Shown piece by piece: positions 36,002 to 47,863 of a stretch of DNA of 64,000 nt. The DNA comes from Xiphias gladius (Eukaryota; Chordata; Actinopteri; Istiophoriformes; Xiphiidae). Position 1 is the stretch's first letter. The number at the start of each line of letters is the position of its first letter. The notes under the pieces were generated by a model. It was given only the letters and a program-made list of their open reading frames with translations. It made no database searches and was not told where the DNA came from. A program made the translations under genes and the position numbers. The DNA lies in contig NC_053404.1 in assembly GCF_016859285.1 (NCBI RefSeq), positions 13,763,105 to 13,827,104 of the forward strand. The letters are read 5' to 3'.

Positions 36002-36528
36002 TCTGTGTCTGGGGGATCGCGCTCCTTCCTCTCCCTCGCTCCCTCTCTCTCCACCACCTGTTGCCAATAAGCCAGCACAACTGCAGTCCATCAGGTCATC
36101 AAGCCAGCAGTATATATTCACAGTCCCACAGCCACTCTTTGCCAGATTGTTGCTTTCGCCAGTCTGGTAGATTATGCTTAGGCTGCTATGGCCCCCCATG
36201 TTAACATTTGTTTCCTTGTGCTCAGTATCACTAGTTTTCCTGCTGATCAGAGTGCCATGCTCCAGAACACACGCTTGCCTTGCCAGGCACCAGCCCTCAA
36301 ACCCCAACTGCCTGCTGCCTCATTTACTCTTACCAAGTCTTCCCAAGGCCTCTGCATTCCATGCTCCCCTCACAGCTCCCTCTCTGCCAGCTGCCCGCTT
36401 CCCTCAGCCCCTTGCCCCAAACCCCCACTCATTCCTCTGTCTCACTGCTGAGCTAGCAATAAATTCACTCTTGTTGATTTGAACTGAGTTTTGTGTCCTG
36501 AATTTTGGTTCCTCTGCTAATTGTAACA
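35868..36528 (+). mobile_element. probable solo LTR (Ty3/gypsy-like)
   Basis: Starts TGTCACGG and ends TTGTAACA, so it has TGT...ACA ends. It carries a TATA-like AGTATATATTC at about 36109 and a poly(A) signal AATAAA at about 36459, the usual order in an LTR. The flanking 5-mers are AATTT and AGTTT, a possible target duplication with one mismatch. A (GT)n microsatellite lies inside at 35961-36010. There is no internal gag/pol region, so this is a solo LTR if it is one. No family was confirmed. Confidence 0.5.
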
Positions 36529-38950
36529 AGTTTGTTCAACAGCCTAGATAATCTTACATTCATGATTCTGTGTTTAGGTGACAGCCTAAATAGAAAATGA
36601 CCTGGATCTTTACAAATCCTGTGTTTTATTATTGTACTCATCTCTTTAGTTATACATGACCTAAACTTAGATATTCTTGGACAAATCCAAAAGTAATGTA
36701 TATACGTCGCAGCTGTCAATTTACATTTCAGACACAATGGTGATCTCCCAGGATAAATTTTTTTCATAGCATGAGGTGTCCTGTGTTGCCTGTGAAATAT
36801 TCTATACTGAGAAATAGAGAGTGGGTGGCCTGAAAATTTGTCCCTCCTAAGCATCTTTTTCATAAACACTCTGAAGGTCTTCCCCCCATTGTTTAACATG
36901 CCTTTCAATATTATGCCCTTTAAAACTCTGCAAGCTATCATGGAAATATGAGATAAAACCTTTATTTAATGTGAAATTAATTATTAACTTCTCAGTTGGT
37001 CCCAGCAGGGTTGCATCCCGTATTTGCTCGACATTCGTTCTGATAAAGTGGCAGACTTGAAGATAAGCAAAAAAGTATTTTGTGGAAGTACAAAAGTGTT
37101 TTGAACATGTTTAAAGGACATAAGAACATTATTATCATTATTATCCTATCACTCTCAACCGCTCTCCATATCAGGAACGATATACAGCACTTTTAATACC
37201 AGGTGGGAAGTCCCTATTAATCATGAGTGGCGTCAGGTGTGAAAAGGTAACCTTTCTACCTGTAAATGTATTCATAGCAGGCTTGATAGAGTTTTGGAGT
37301 TTTGGGTTTTCCCTTTCTCCCCTAGCAATCCAAAGGGAACATATCCCCATGACTCAAGTGGTTCCTCTCTTCCTTTCAGATAGCAATGAACCCCTTCATG
37401 AATAAGTCGTCTGTGACAGGCCCAATTATAATGTATAACCTTAGGAAATGCCAGACCTCTTCTGTCTTTTGGTAATTGTAAGGTTTTTATACTTAATCTG
37501 AGTTTTTTTCCTTGCCAAATGAACTTTGAAAAGTATTTTTCAATCCGTTTTGCTATCTTCTAAGGGATATAAATAGGTAACATCTGCATACAATAGAGCA
37601 GCCAGGGTAACACATTCATTTTTATTAGATTTATTCTACCTAGCCATGAAATCAGCAAATCCATCCATCTGTTAAGATCGCTCTTGATGCCTTTATGTAC
37701 TGCATGAAAATTTAGTTTCAATAAATTTCTAATATTTGGGGTTATGGCAATCCCTAAGTATGAAAATCCAGAGGTAGAAAATGGAAAGTCGGGTAGGTTT
37801 GGTATATTCTTACCGTATGCGATTGGCAAAGCCATTGATTTATCAAAGTTAATCTTGTATCCCGAGAAGGACCCAAAGGTGTGAATAACTGACATTAAAG
37901 CTGGTCACTGCTTTGACTTCTAATGTCTTCTGCCAGTGGTTCAATGGGAAGTACAAAAATAAGCGAGGATATAGGGTCCCTCTGACGAGTAGATCTCCCA
38001 AACACGAACTCTGACGACTTTATGCTATTTACAAGTTCACTGGCCCGGGGTAAATATAATGTATTTGCTTAATATAATTAATAAAACCCTCCTCAAGGCC
38101 AAACCTTTCCATGGTGGTAAATAAATAAGGCCGTGATTGCTTCTAAGCATCAAGTTAGATAATAAGACCTTGTTAACGTTTGTGTGCTGGATGGTGTTGA
38201 GCAGTTGCCTCCTGTTGGTGAGGTAGTCTTTGTTTTTAATAAAAACCTGTCTGATCTGGCTTAATTAAGAGCGGCAGATAACCCCCCAGTCTATTTGCCA
38301 GTAGTTTAGAGAGAATTCTGCTGTCAGCATTTGTTAAGCTAATGGGACAATAGGAGGTGCATTTGTCAGGGGTTTTGTCTTTCTTAGGAATTAATGATAT
38401 ACAGTATTTGCTGAATACAAGGAACAGGGAAGAGAACCTTTCTCTACTGCATTTAGGTACATATTCCAAGAGCAGTCTTATCTGCCTCTGCCTAGGACAG
38501 TTGAGCTTTTCCAAAAAAAAAAAAAAAAAAAAAAAAATCATTCTCTCTACTAACATTTTGGTCTCATTTTGATTTCTCCGAGCCTCATCCTTTAATGAGG
38601 AGAAAGCCCTGGATTCACATCTACTGGCTGCCAAGCTTGCAGACAGTCATCCTGGTTTGTTCCCCATTTCAACCAATCTAGAGTATGTTTAGTATAAAAG
38701 ATACTGTCCCTTTCGTCGGGAGTTGGTTAAGAGCTGTTTGAGTGGCTTGCCGTACCGAGTTGCCGTTGAATTATTCTTTACTTGCTTGTCAAGATTGACT
38801 ACTTGTTTTTCCGAGTTGAAAAACAAGTAGTTGATCTATTAGAGCCTCCTTTTTCCTGGCTGTACTCCCCTCAAGTAAGCCGTAAAAATATACCAAAGTG
38901 TTGATGGATTTCTGCCTTCATTATCACTGATTTACAGAAAAAGTTCAATT
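36529..38950 (-). mobile_element. decayed LINE of the L1/Tx1 type
   Basis: Minus-strand frames, broken by shifts and stops, show reverse transcriptase and C-terminal pieces. At 38236-38500: [20 protein letters not shown], then [11 protein letters not shown] and IKPDQTGFY. At about 37920-38000: TRQRDPISSLIF and PIEPLA. At 37560-37895: YKINFDKSMALPI and SYLGIAITPN. At 36529-36941: the cysteine-bearing tail (KIYPGRSPLCLKC...IHYFWICP). The order fits one element read from right to left. The catalytic F/YADD segment is missing between the second and third pieces, so it is dead. An A-tract (38513-38537) interrupts it. The right end is approximate. Confidence 0.75.
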
Positions 38951-41009
38951 TGCTCTTTCATAAATCACAAATGAGGGATTATTTAAAAGTGAAAGGTTGA
39001 TGCACAAGTGATGTGAAGTGGGTTAAGGAGAGGGTAGGGAGACTACGATATACAATATGTATGTACATGGTCAGATAATAGATGAGTGCCTATAGCACAT
39101 TCCTCCACTCTATCTAGCACCATCCTTGAGACAAAAAAATAATGTATTCGGGAAAAGATCTAATGTAGGCTAGAAAAGAAAAACATTTCAGATTTAATTG
39201 TTCTTGACACTGTATGAGAGAGATATTGAGTCTAACCTTATTTCTGAGGCTGCAGTTTGTGGAGTTGTGATTTTTTAAACTCTATGTGTTAAGGACTGCA
39301 TGAAAATTATTGGGTGGGGGTCAAAAAAAGGGGATAGACTATGTATTTTTTTCCTTTTTTGAGAGTGAGGGTCTTTTAACTTTTTTCATCCCAGATTTCA
39401 TTCAGATATTATCTGTTTTATTTCATTCTTCCCTTGTGAAATTTATTGTAAAGAATTAAAATTAAAGATCAAATAATTACATTAAAAAGATGGCTTCTGT
39501 GTGCAGAAGGGGTCATTAAAGTGTGTGCCTCATCAGTTCTTCCACAGTTAATCAAACTGTTACCAGGATGTTTTAAGCTTTACTTACACATATCACCTTG
39601 TGTGCCAAACCAAATGGGCTGCATGCAAACCTATTGCAGTGTTAAAGTCCATTAACAGCCATGGAGATGCTGTCTGTGCCTGTTTCACTCATTCAGCGGC
39701 TACAATAACTGTTCATTTATTAGTAGCCCTTTATTAAAAAGTAGAAAGTAGCTGATGTATTCGCCATTTAGTTATATTTACCATAAATTTATTAGTTTGA
39801 CATACTGGGGGACTCAGTTGGAGGGTCTAAAGAAAATATTAACAATATAGGTGAAGGTTTTCTTTTCATTAAATAATATTCAAGATTAAGCCCCACTCCC
39901 CATCACAGTAATTTCCATACAGTCCCTTATTTTATCCCTTTCTGTTGCATATTAAGGGAATGATACTGGCTCCTGAAAGCTGAAAACTACTTGCTTCAAG
40001 GAAGATAACAAATGACAAACATATTTCTTCTAATCTAATCCAGTTCACGACCACAAATTTAAGTTCCAAATTTGATTACAGAGTTGAATCACCACTTCTC
40101 TGACAGTCCCAATAAATAAATTAAATCATATCTCATAAGGAGGTGTTTAATTCAGGGCTACGGTACTGGGTTGCATTATAGAAGTGTTCCTTATATTTCA
40201 TTCACTTCAGCTCATGTTGCTTGCAGTTTTTGGCTTTTTGTTTCATCACTGCTCTCAATGCAGAGTAGAAGAGTAGGCTTTACATTTGTATACATCCATG
40301 TGACATCCATGTTTTTGTCTGGGATCAGTTTGAGAGAACAATCTAAAACAGAACTTTTCCTCTCCAACCTGGTCAAATTTAAGTTCTCACAGTTATATCA
40401 TCCAGTTGCAAACACATTTCTGTGAAATTCCCTTCTGTATATGCATAGTGACTTGAAAATTGACAATGTTATTACACAGGAATTTAGTGAATAATCAGCT
40501 AGCAGTGGGCAAAATCCCCCATGTGCAGCAGGGTCCCTCCTCCTGCACCCCACTTTTTTATCCTTCACTGAGACGGGCCTGAAAAAATGACATCTGTAAA
40601 TTCACAGAGGGGAATGGAAAATCATGACACAAAGTAGATTTGAGCAGGCCGAGGTACTGCCTCAGACACATGAAGTGATGACTTGAGAAATACAATCTTC
40701 TATACAATAAATGTCCACATTTTCAAAATCTAAGTTCAATATAAGCTGCAAATAGATATTTTTTGTGAAAAATACTTCTGTAGAATATAACACTAATACT
40801 TAAGATCTCAACAATGGCTCATGAAAGTCAAAAGCTATTTACTGTTTCTGAACTCAATTCATCAAAAGAAATATATCAATGTTTGAATTGCAAACAGGCC
40901 ACATTTAAATTACCAGTGCTTTTTAGCGGTAAATGGACTGAACCTCTTGACAATTTTCAATCTCAATGGACAATAGGCTTTACAATTTGCCTCTCATCCA
41001 CCTTTTCAC
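38951..41009. other. gene-free spacer
   Basis: No recognisable gene or repeat. Confidence 0.4.
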
Positions 41010-41165
41010 TAACACACCAGTGGCGGGGAAGCTGTCATGCAAGGCTCTGGCGTAACCATCATGAGCAACTTGGGGATCAGTGTCTTGCTCAAGGAAACAT
41101 TCTATTGGATTACACTGCCAAAACTGTGTAGATGACCTGCTCTACCCTCTCAGCCACAGCTGCCC
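41010..41165. repeat. teleost dispersed repeat
   Basis: GATCAGTGTCTTGCTCAAGG followed by ACCTGCTCTACCCTCTCAGC and CACAGCTGCCC is a string common to many fish loci. The short ORF across it is repeat-derived. Confidence 0.6.
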
Positions 41166-42998
41166 TGAGCAATGAAGTGACTCTATTAACAAGTATGGTT
41201 TGTGAAGCAAAAACCTGATATAGCTTATTTCTGTGTGCCACAGACCTCAATTGTTGTCCAAAATCTATTAAAATGCTTTAATGATCCAGCCTGTTGCACT
41301 TGGAAACATGTTCCTTCATTAACATTAAAACACATATAGACAGACCTGCTGCTCTAAATATCAGCCCAGTATCTCTACAAGAATTACATCTACATTGGAC
41401 AATAATGTACCTGATGATTTTCATTCAGTCAAATGTTCAGTGCAGGAAATAGTGTGCCCTTTAAGTAGCGAAGTTGCGGTGGTGAATGAGAATGTATCAA
41501 GTTCCTGCTTTCACATTTTTATTAACCGTAATCATGATTTTTCTCCAACCATACTTTATTTGCCATAAAAATTATGTTTCCCTAACTTGTAGAAAGTGCG
41601 ACTTTTAAAATTATTGGCATTAAAAATGGAACAATAACAAAAAACTTTGTCATTAAACATAATATGGGATTTTAACAGAATCATCCAATATTAACATTCT
41701 TGTTTAATGATAGTTTTGGTAAATACCCACCGGTGTATTACATGTGTATTTATCTGTAGCTGACAATAGACTCCAACAAATATAATATTTACCCATCTTT
41801 GAGTAAATTTTCTAAAAACTACAGTGCCTAGTTCTTTTAGGAAATGATTCATCCTCTTTTAAATATTAAATTATATATTTGTGACCCTTCTTTTAATTTT
41901 AGATTTATGACTTCAGTAGGAACCAATGCGGTTTGGGCCACAAACAGTGTAGGAAAGTTGGGAAATCTCGAGAGATGGACTGACACATTGTTGGTTTTGG
42001 TCTTTTTTTGTTGACATCAAGAAAATAATAGTGAAACCTTGACCTTTTATTAAATATTCACATCTGTTATGTGGCTTTTGGAAAAAATTTCTTTCCAGAT
42101 CTTCGTCACCCAGCTGTGTTTCTAGAAAGGATGTTCACGGTAGGAAACTGAGGACAGGATAGTCACAGTCAGGTTTATTTCTGGCTACAATCAAAGTTGA
42201 GCAGCTGGCACCCTGTGGAGAGATGTCGTGTCAGGAGGCTTCTTAGAGGCTGTTAAAGGAGGACTGCCCGCTCTCTCTGTCACATTCATAAAGCCACCAA
42301 TTAGTGTAAAAGCTCTGCGGATCTTCCCTTTTTCACCTTGTGAATGTGACATTTAGAGCCAAATGTAATGGTGTCAAAAAGCAGCCAGTAGCCTCTGAAA
42401 TCCATCTGTGGTCTGACAGAGTAAATGAATCCACAGAAAATACTGACTCAGCCCTCTCGGGTACCTATACCTTCGGCATACTGATTTAAGACAGAGATGG
42501 AGATAAACAGTACATTTTATAAAGATTTGGGATGTTAAAGAGCAAGAAAACACTCCCTACACTGCTTTAATAGTAGATGAAGGAGACACAAATTTTGAAA
42601 GAAAAATGAATTTAAAGGGAAAAATACACCTTTGGATTTGCACTCTCTGATCTCCATCCTTGTTCTATGTTAGTGCATTAAGTTATTTTAAGGTGTGGTG
42701 ATTCAATGTATGCCTACTTTCTCTCAGCGTGCCTTGTCTTCCTGTTTTTCATGTAGTGAATTCCTCTATTTCCCCAAATTATTTTTGACAACTACCAATA
42801 AGGATGTCAACTTGTTGCCTACAGCTGTGTGTTACAGGTTTTAGTTCAACAGGCAAAGGCAAAAGTGAGTTTTTCCAGTTCAGTGGAGTTACAGTTCTTT
42901 CTGATGAATGCACCATGTCGTCTGGCTGTGTTACATTATGTTGTGTTGATGCTTCCGTCAAAGAAGATATTGATTTTCCTGTGCCTTTTGATTCTGAA
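41166..42998. other. gene-free spacer
   Basis: No recognisable feature. Confidence 0.4.
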
Positions 42999-43338
42999 AA
43001 ACTTACAACAATACCAGACTTTAACTGTTGATATTTTAGATAGCTGAGATTATTCCTTCTTCTTAAGTTGATTTGTGGGTGCGATAGAAACATGTTGATA
43101 CGATGTTGTCCATGTTTGGTGAGTTAATCATTGGAATAAGAAATATAAGCATCAAACCACAAAAGGGCAAACTTACAACAATACCAGACATTAACTGTTG
43201 ATATTTTAGATAGCTGAGATTATTCCTTCTTCCAAAGTTGATTTGTGGGTGCGATGGAAACATGTTAATACGATGTTGTGCAATTTTGGTGAGTTAATCA
43301 TGAGAATAGGAAATATAAGCATCAAACCACAAAAGAGC
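42999..43338. repeat. tandem duplication, two units of about 170 bp
   Basis: Unit 1 (42999-43168) and unit 2 (43169-43338) both run from AACTTACAACAATACCAGAC through TTGATTTGTGGGTGCGAT to ATCAAACCACAAAAG. They are nearly identical, with scattered substitutions and small indels. Mirror-image short ORFs arise from the duplication and are not genes. Confidence 0.9.
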
Positions 43339-46300
43339 ACACTGTCGTTCGGTGCTTTTTAATAGTGTAGAGCGATCTGGATTTTACCTTTTTAAACTTA
43401 TTTTATAGCTAGTTTCTACCTTCAGATACTTGTGACATTGGTTCTGCTGATTGTGTTGTGGATAGTTCTTCCGATAAGAAATGAGGGAACAGTTCCAGAT
43501 ACTTAGGCAGGAAATTGTATTGTTTCTGTGAGACATGGCACATGCCCAAAATGAGGCATCATTTATCAAAAGCTGCTGGAATTTTCTGGCAGACATCATC
43601 AGCATTCCACTCACAACATTATATGTTACAGTGGCCAAAAGCCTCAGAGGTGCGTGTGTCTCCTGCTTTAGAGGGCTATTAAATCTTCTTGAGTGTAAGT
43701 GACTGAACCATATCTAATTTGTTGCTCCTTAACTGATCACTGTGTGTGTGCGGTGTGCTGTGCGTAGACGATAAATGACAGTCTTAGCAATGACTGTGTG
43801 GGAGGTTTCTCTCAAGGGTGCTCTAACAGGAGAAAAAGATGAGCCGGTGGTCCATATTGGGAGAGTGTGCTGTTAAGCACGCCCAAGGTAAATGCAAAGA
43901 TCTGTGTACTTTATTGTCTTACACGAATTCAGTACTTTGGCTGAAGCTGTCAGCTGATGTTGGGCACTTAAGTAAATTGTAGCTACAAGAACTAAATTGG
44001 TAGAACGTTGTTTTTATGTTTTGAGTTTGGTTTTGGTTCTACGGCCAAAAAGGCCAGTAGGAGGTTTTTGTGTAGACAATTGTTGTGAGTATTGGTTTTG
44101 GTAAATGAAAGTTGAAAAGAAGAAGTCCATATACCCATATGACAAAATAGGTTACAAAAAAAGTTTTTTTGATATCCCATCTCTACGGTTTGGTTAAACC
44201 TGCGTTACTTGACTTTTTGGTCACTTGGGGTCAGTGCAACAAGCTGCAGACACAGCACTGACATTTTATTAACTAATCAAGTTGATACGATGCACAAGTT
44301 ATGACAAATTTAGACCCTTTTAGACAAGTGTCCACTTGGCCAAAAGGGTCTTCATTGTTCCTTGTAACCTAAATTTTCTTTTCTGCTGAAGTCCATGCTG
44401 AAGTCTGTGCAGACCCTGTGTAGACGTCTATATGCAACCCAAAATTTGAATCTGTGTGGACTGTCCGCACTGCGAGTGCGCCAACTGCAGTTGCGCCAGA
44501 CAAGTAAATTAGACGGTCATTGTGTGCACTATACACAATTATTTTTATATTAAAACCAGTTACTGGTTTTAATGTTGTGGCTGAATGGTGTCACTGATAT
44601 GTTTTTTTCTTGAGGTGGCACACACTGTTATCTTTTTTTGTCCTTTTCACTTTGTTCCAGTATATACAACATACAAGCTTCTTCTTGCTGTCAGGCGGAT
44701 GTCATCATGTTTTTTAGTGCACATCTGTGGAACACATACCCCCAGTAGTATGAATAGAATGTTACCAAAGTCAAGTGGGAACCATTAACTGGCTTTCAGT
44801 CAAAAGTTGCCTATTTATACATTCAGCAGATACCGAGCAAAATTCATCTGGGGTTGTATTTCTGGCCTCCTTGCGTACATTTTTTCCCCCTTTTTGATTG
44901 CTGCCTGCTGCCACTGGTAACATGAGACTGATGAGAGGCCTGAGACTGAACAATTTACAGTAAAGTTGTGGGCTGTAAAACCAAAACAAAACAATGACCT
45001 CCATACAGTTAAGGAAAACAGCAAAGAGCATATACAGTGGTCCAGATGCAGGGAGCTGTAAATGCACATTTTCTTGTACGACCACAATGGAAGTGACAGG
45101 TAGCTCAAGCAATCTTCTAGCCCTGAGGTTGAGCTGTGGGGTTTTTAACTGATGGTGAGGATGTGTGAAGAGTGACGGGATAATTCAGCAGCCCGGTCCA
45201 TGACTGCATATGTGCAAAATGCCTTTTATTTGAGATTCTGTTAAGTCTCTCCATGTTCTTTGGTAAGCTGAATCTTGCAGGACACCTGCTGTGCAAGCAG
45301 GAGGTTGTGAAAAGATGTTGGTTGGAAACTTTTCAAATTGGAAATTCAAAGTGTTCATGGTCCTGAGCCAAGGTGTACTTGAGTCTTATATGAGCTGTGA
45401 CTCTGGTTGTGTTGATAAATAGCAGTTTCACACAGAGCTGGAATCAAGGGCTTTGCAAGTTAATATTCTGTCCCTCTCTGCGACCTCTGCCATGTACTGT
45501 GAGGTGATAGTATAAACTAACCGAAGGATGGAGAAGAAGAGATAGCGTTGTAAAAAAAAAAATGTCCACAAAATGAATTTCCTGGTGAATTAATTTACAT
45601 GGTATCATAAATGTGCATTGATATTCTATAGAGTTTAGCTATAGGTCTGTCATAGTGAAGCAAGCTCTCTGGTGTTTTTTTTTTTTTTATTCAGATGCCG
45701 CTCCTGCTCTGGCGATCGTACCTTTTTGAAAGAGGTTCAGAGCCTAACAGACAGACACCTCTGAATTTCAATAAAATTAATCTGGCTTGCAGAGGGTTTT
45801 GAAAACTGAAAGGTCTTTTGAATTGAAACCAAGTTTAAGACACACCATGGAGGCATTTTTAATAGAGTTTTACACCTGGTAAAATAATTAAAAAGTTCAA
45901 CTGAAGATAATGAGTGAAGAGTGTGACTCACATGGAGAGGAAAAGAGCAGAAAGTAGCACAGTGTTTGTCTGGACGACGCCCAGAAGGATGTTAAAATAT
46001 TTAAGCAGTGCACTGTGTTCGGAGTCAATTCTCTTGCACCAAAACAATATTAATCTATGAGGTGATCAGGGCTAATCCAACTGGTGTGAAGATGAAAGAC
46101 CGATCACTGGGGATGCACAGCAGAAAATAATGTCATGCTTTTGTAAAAATACTGGTATCAGAAAACCACTTCATCCTTTATCAAACAGCCGACTTGACAC
46201 ATACTAATAAAACTGATTTAAGATCTTTAAATTTACATGTTTTTAAAAATTCTTTTACACTACTTGTCTTTATTCTCAATTTTCTTTATAAACCTGCTCT

Positions 46301-46469
46301 GAATTGCTACGAAAAGCTCATAAATGTCAAGCAATACCAAGTAATCATGTAACTGATTTTTTTTTTTTTCATTTTACTTCATTTTCTTTGCTGGAGTTAG
46401 GAAGATGAGGTGAGGTGCGCTGTTTTCAGGCTGTGCTGGAGTAATTCAGAGGGGAGCTCCACATCATCT
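43339..46469. other. gene-free spacer
   Basis: No supported gene. Short homopolymer runs at about 45551 and 45673 are the only structure noted. Confidence 0.4.
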
Positions 46470-46725
46470 TTCAAGCAAAAGTGCAAAATGTTTACTGGCT
46501 TCAGCTTCTCAATTGTGAATATTTGCTGTTTTTCTTTGTCATATAAGATAATTAAGTGAATCGTTTTGGGTTTTGGGACTGTTGGTTGGACAAAACAAGA
46601 TATCTGATAACATCACCTTGGTCTCATTGGCGCATTTTTCTTTTTATGAATTTTTTGACTTTTTATAGCTAAAACAATGAATTGATTAATCGAGAAAATG
46701 ATTGCCTGAGTAATCAATATTGAAA
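46470..46725. repeat. second copy of the repeat at 7822-8010
   Basis: Contains CTTCAGCTTCTCAATTGTGA and TTTTCTTTGTCATATAAGAT, and ends with TGAATTGATTAATCGAGAAA, the expected order for this family read in inverse relation to its left end. Confidence 0.55.
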
Positions 46726-47831
46726 AAAAGTGTCTGAAAACCACATGTTGATATATGTGAATTTTTCATTTATGAAATGTATTTCACTTGTGATTTCTTA
46801 CATTTTACCAGATATTTCTGTATTCCTTTACAGTATAATGTGAATTTATCGCTTGTTGATGTCTAAAAATCATATTTGCATATAATTGAATTTTTCACAT
46901 GTTAAATGGTTCTTCACGTTTGATAAATAATACATAAATAACAATGTAAAAAAAATTTGTGAAATGATAAATAACACGCTTTTCATGTGTATCACTTGAC
47001 TTTATGGCAGGCTGGTTATCAATTAGCTTATGTTATACCTGATCATTGACGTAGTTTAGAACCAAATTATTTCCTACAACAAACAAATATTTCATGTATA
47101 ATTGTTGTTTTACAGAAAAATTGACACTGTCCATTTTCCTTCTGCAAAAGGGTAACTGATGTAATCTTTATGCATCACTATTCCAAGAAAAAGAGCAAGG
47201 TAAACTTCTGTCCGTATCTATGTTTGCCTTAGTTGAACACTGTAGGCTTTCAGTAAATCTTTATACTCACATTGTAGGAAGCTGAGTAACATCTTACACG
47301 ATGTAAATGAAGCATGACTAAAATTTAAAACAATTACTGACTGTCACTAACTTTTCACTGTAGCTTTGGAGATGAGTATACCAAAAAAATCTTAGGGATA
47401 CGAAGTCTATAGTTTTATTATAGAACTGCTTTTTTGTTAATACATTCATTTATTGATTTTCCATCCTTCATTTTCATTGTGAAGCTTCTCCCAGCATGCA
47501 CTAGATAGAAAAACACCCTGGATATGTTGCTACTGTTTAATAGCTCTACTTTTATTGTATTCTCTTTAGTTATTAAGTTTAAATAGATCTTTTTAAAAAT
47601 TAAGCAGCCACTGCCAGTGAACAGCATCGATTTCTCAGAAACAAAACTGACTGGCAGCACTGAAGATATAGGCACATGCAAGAAAGGTTCATTTTCAGTT
47701 CAGAGAATATAAATGTTTCTCTGTAAATCTATTCACTGAGCCTCTGGCTTGCACCAACTGTCTGTGGCCAGGGCTCAACAAGTCTGCAGTCAAAATTTTC
47801 AATGTCTTTTTTCTTTTCTTTGTCTCTCTCA

Positions 47832-47863
<32 letters not shown>

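Noticed and set aside
44771-45112. Hydrophobic minus-strand ORF as a membrane protein
   Set aside because: No promoter, no splice context and no recognisable family; probably chance in AT-rich DNA.
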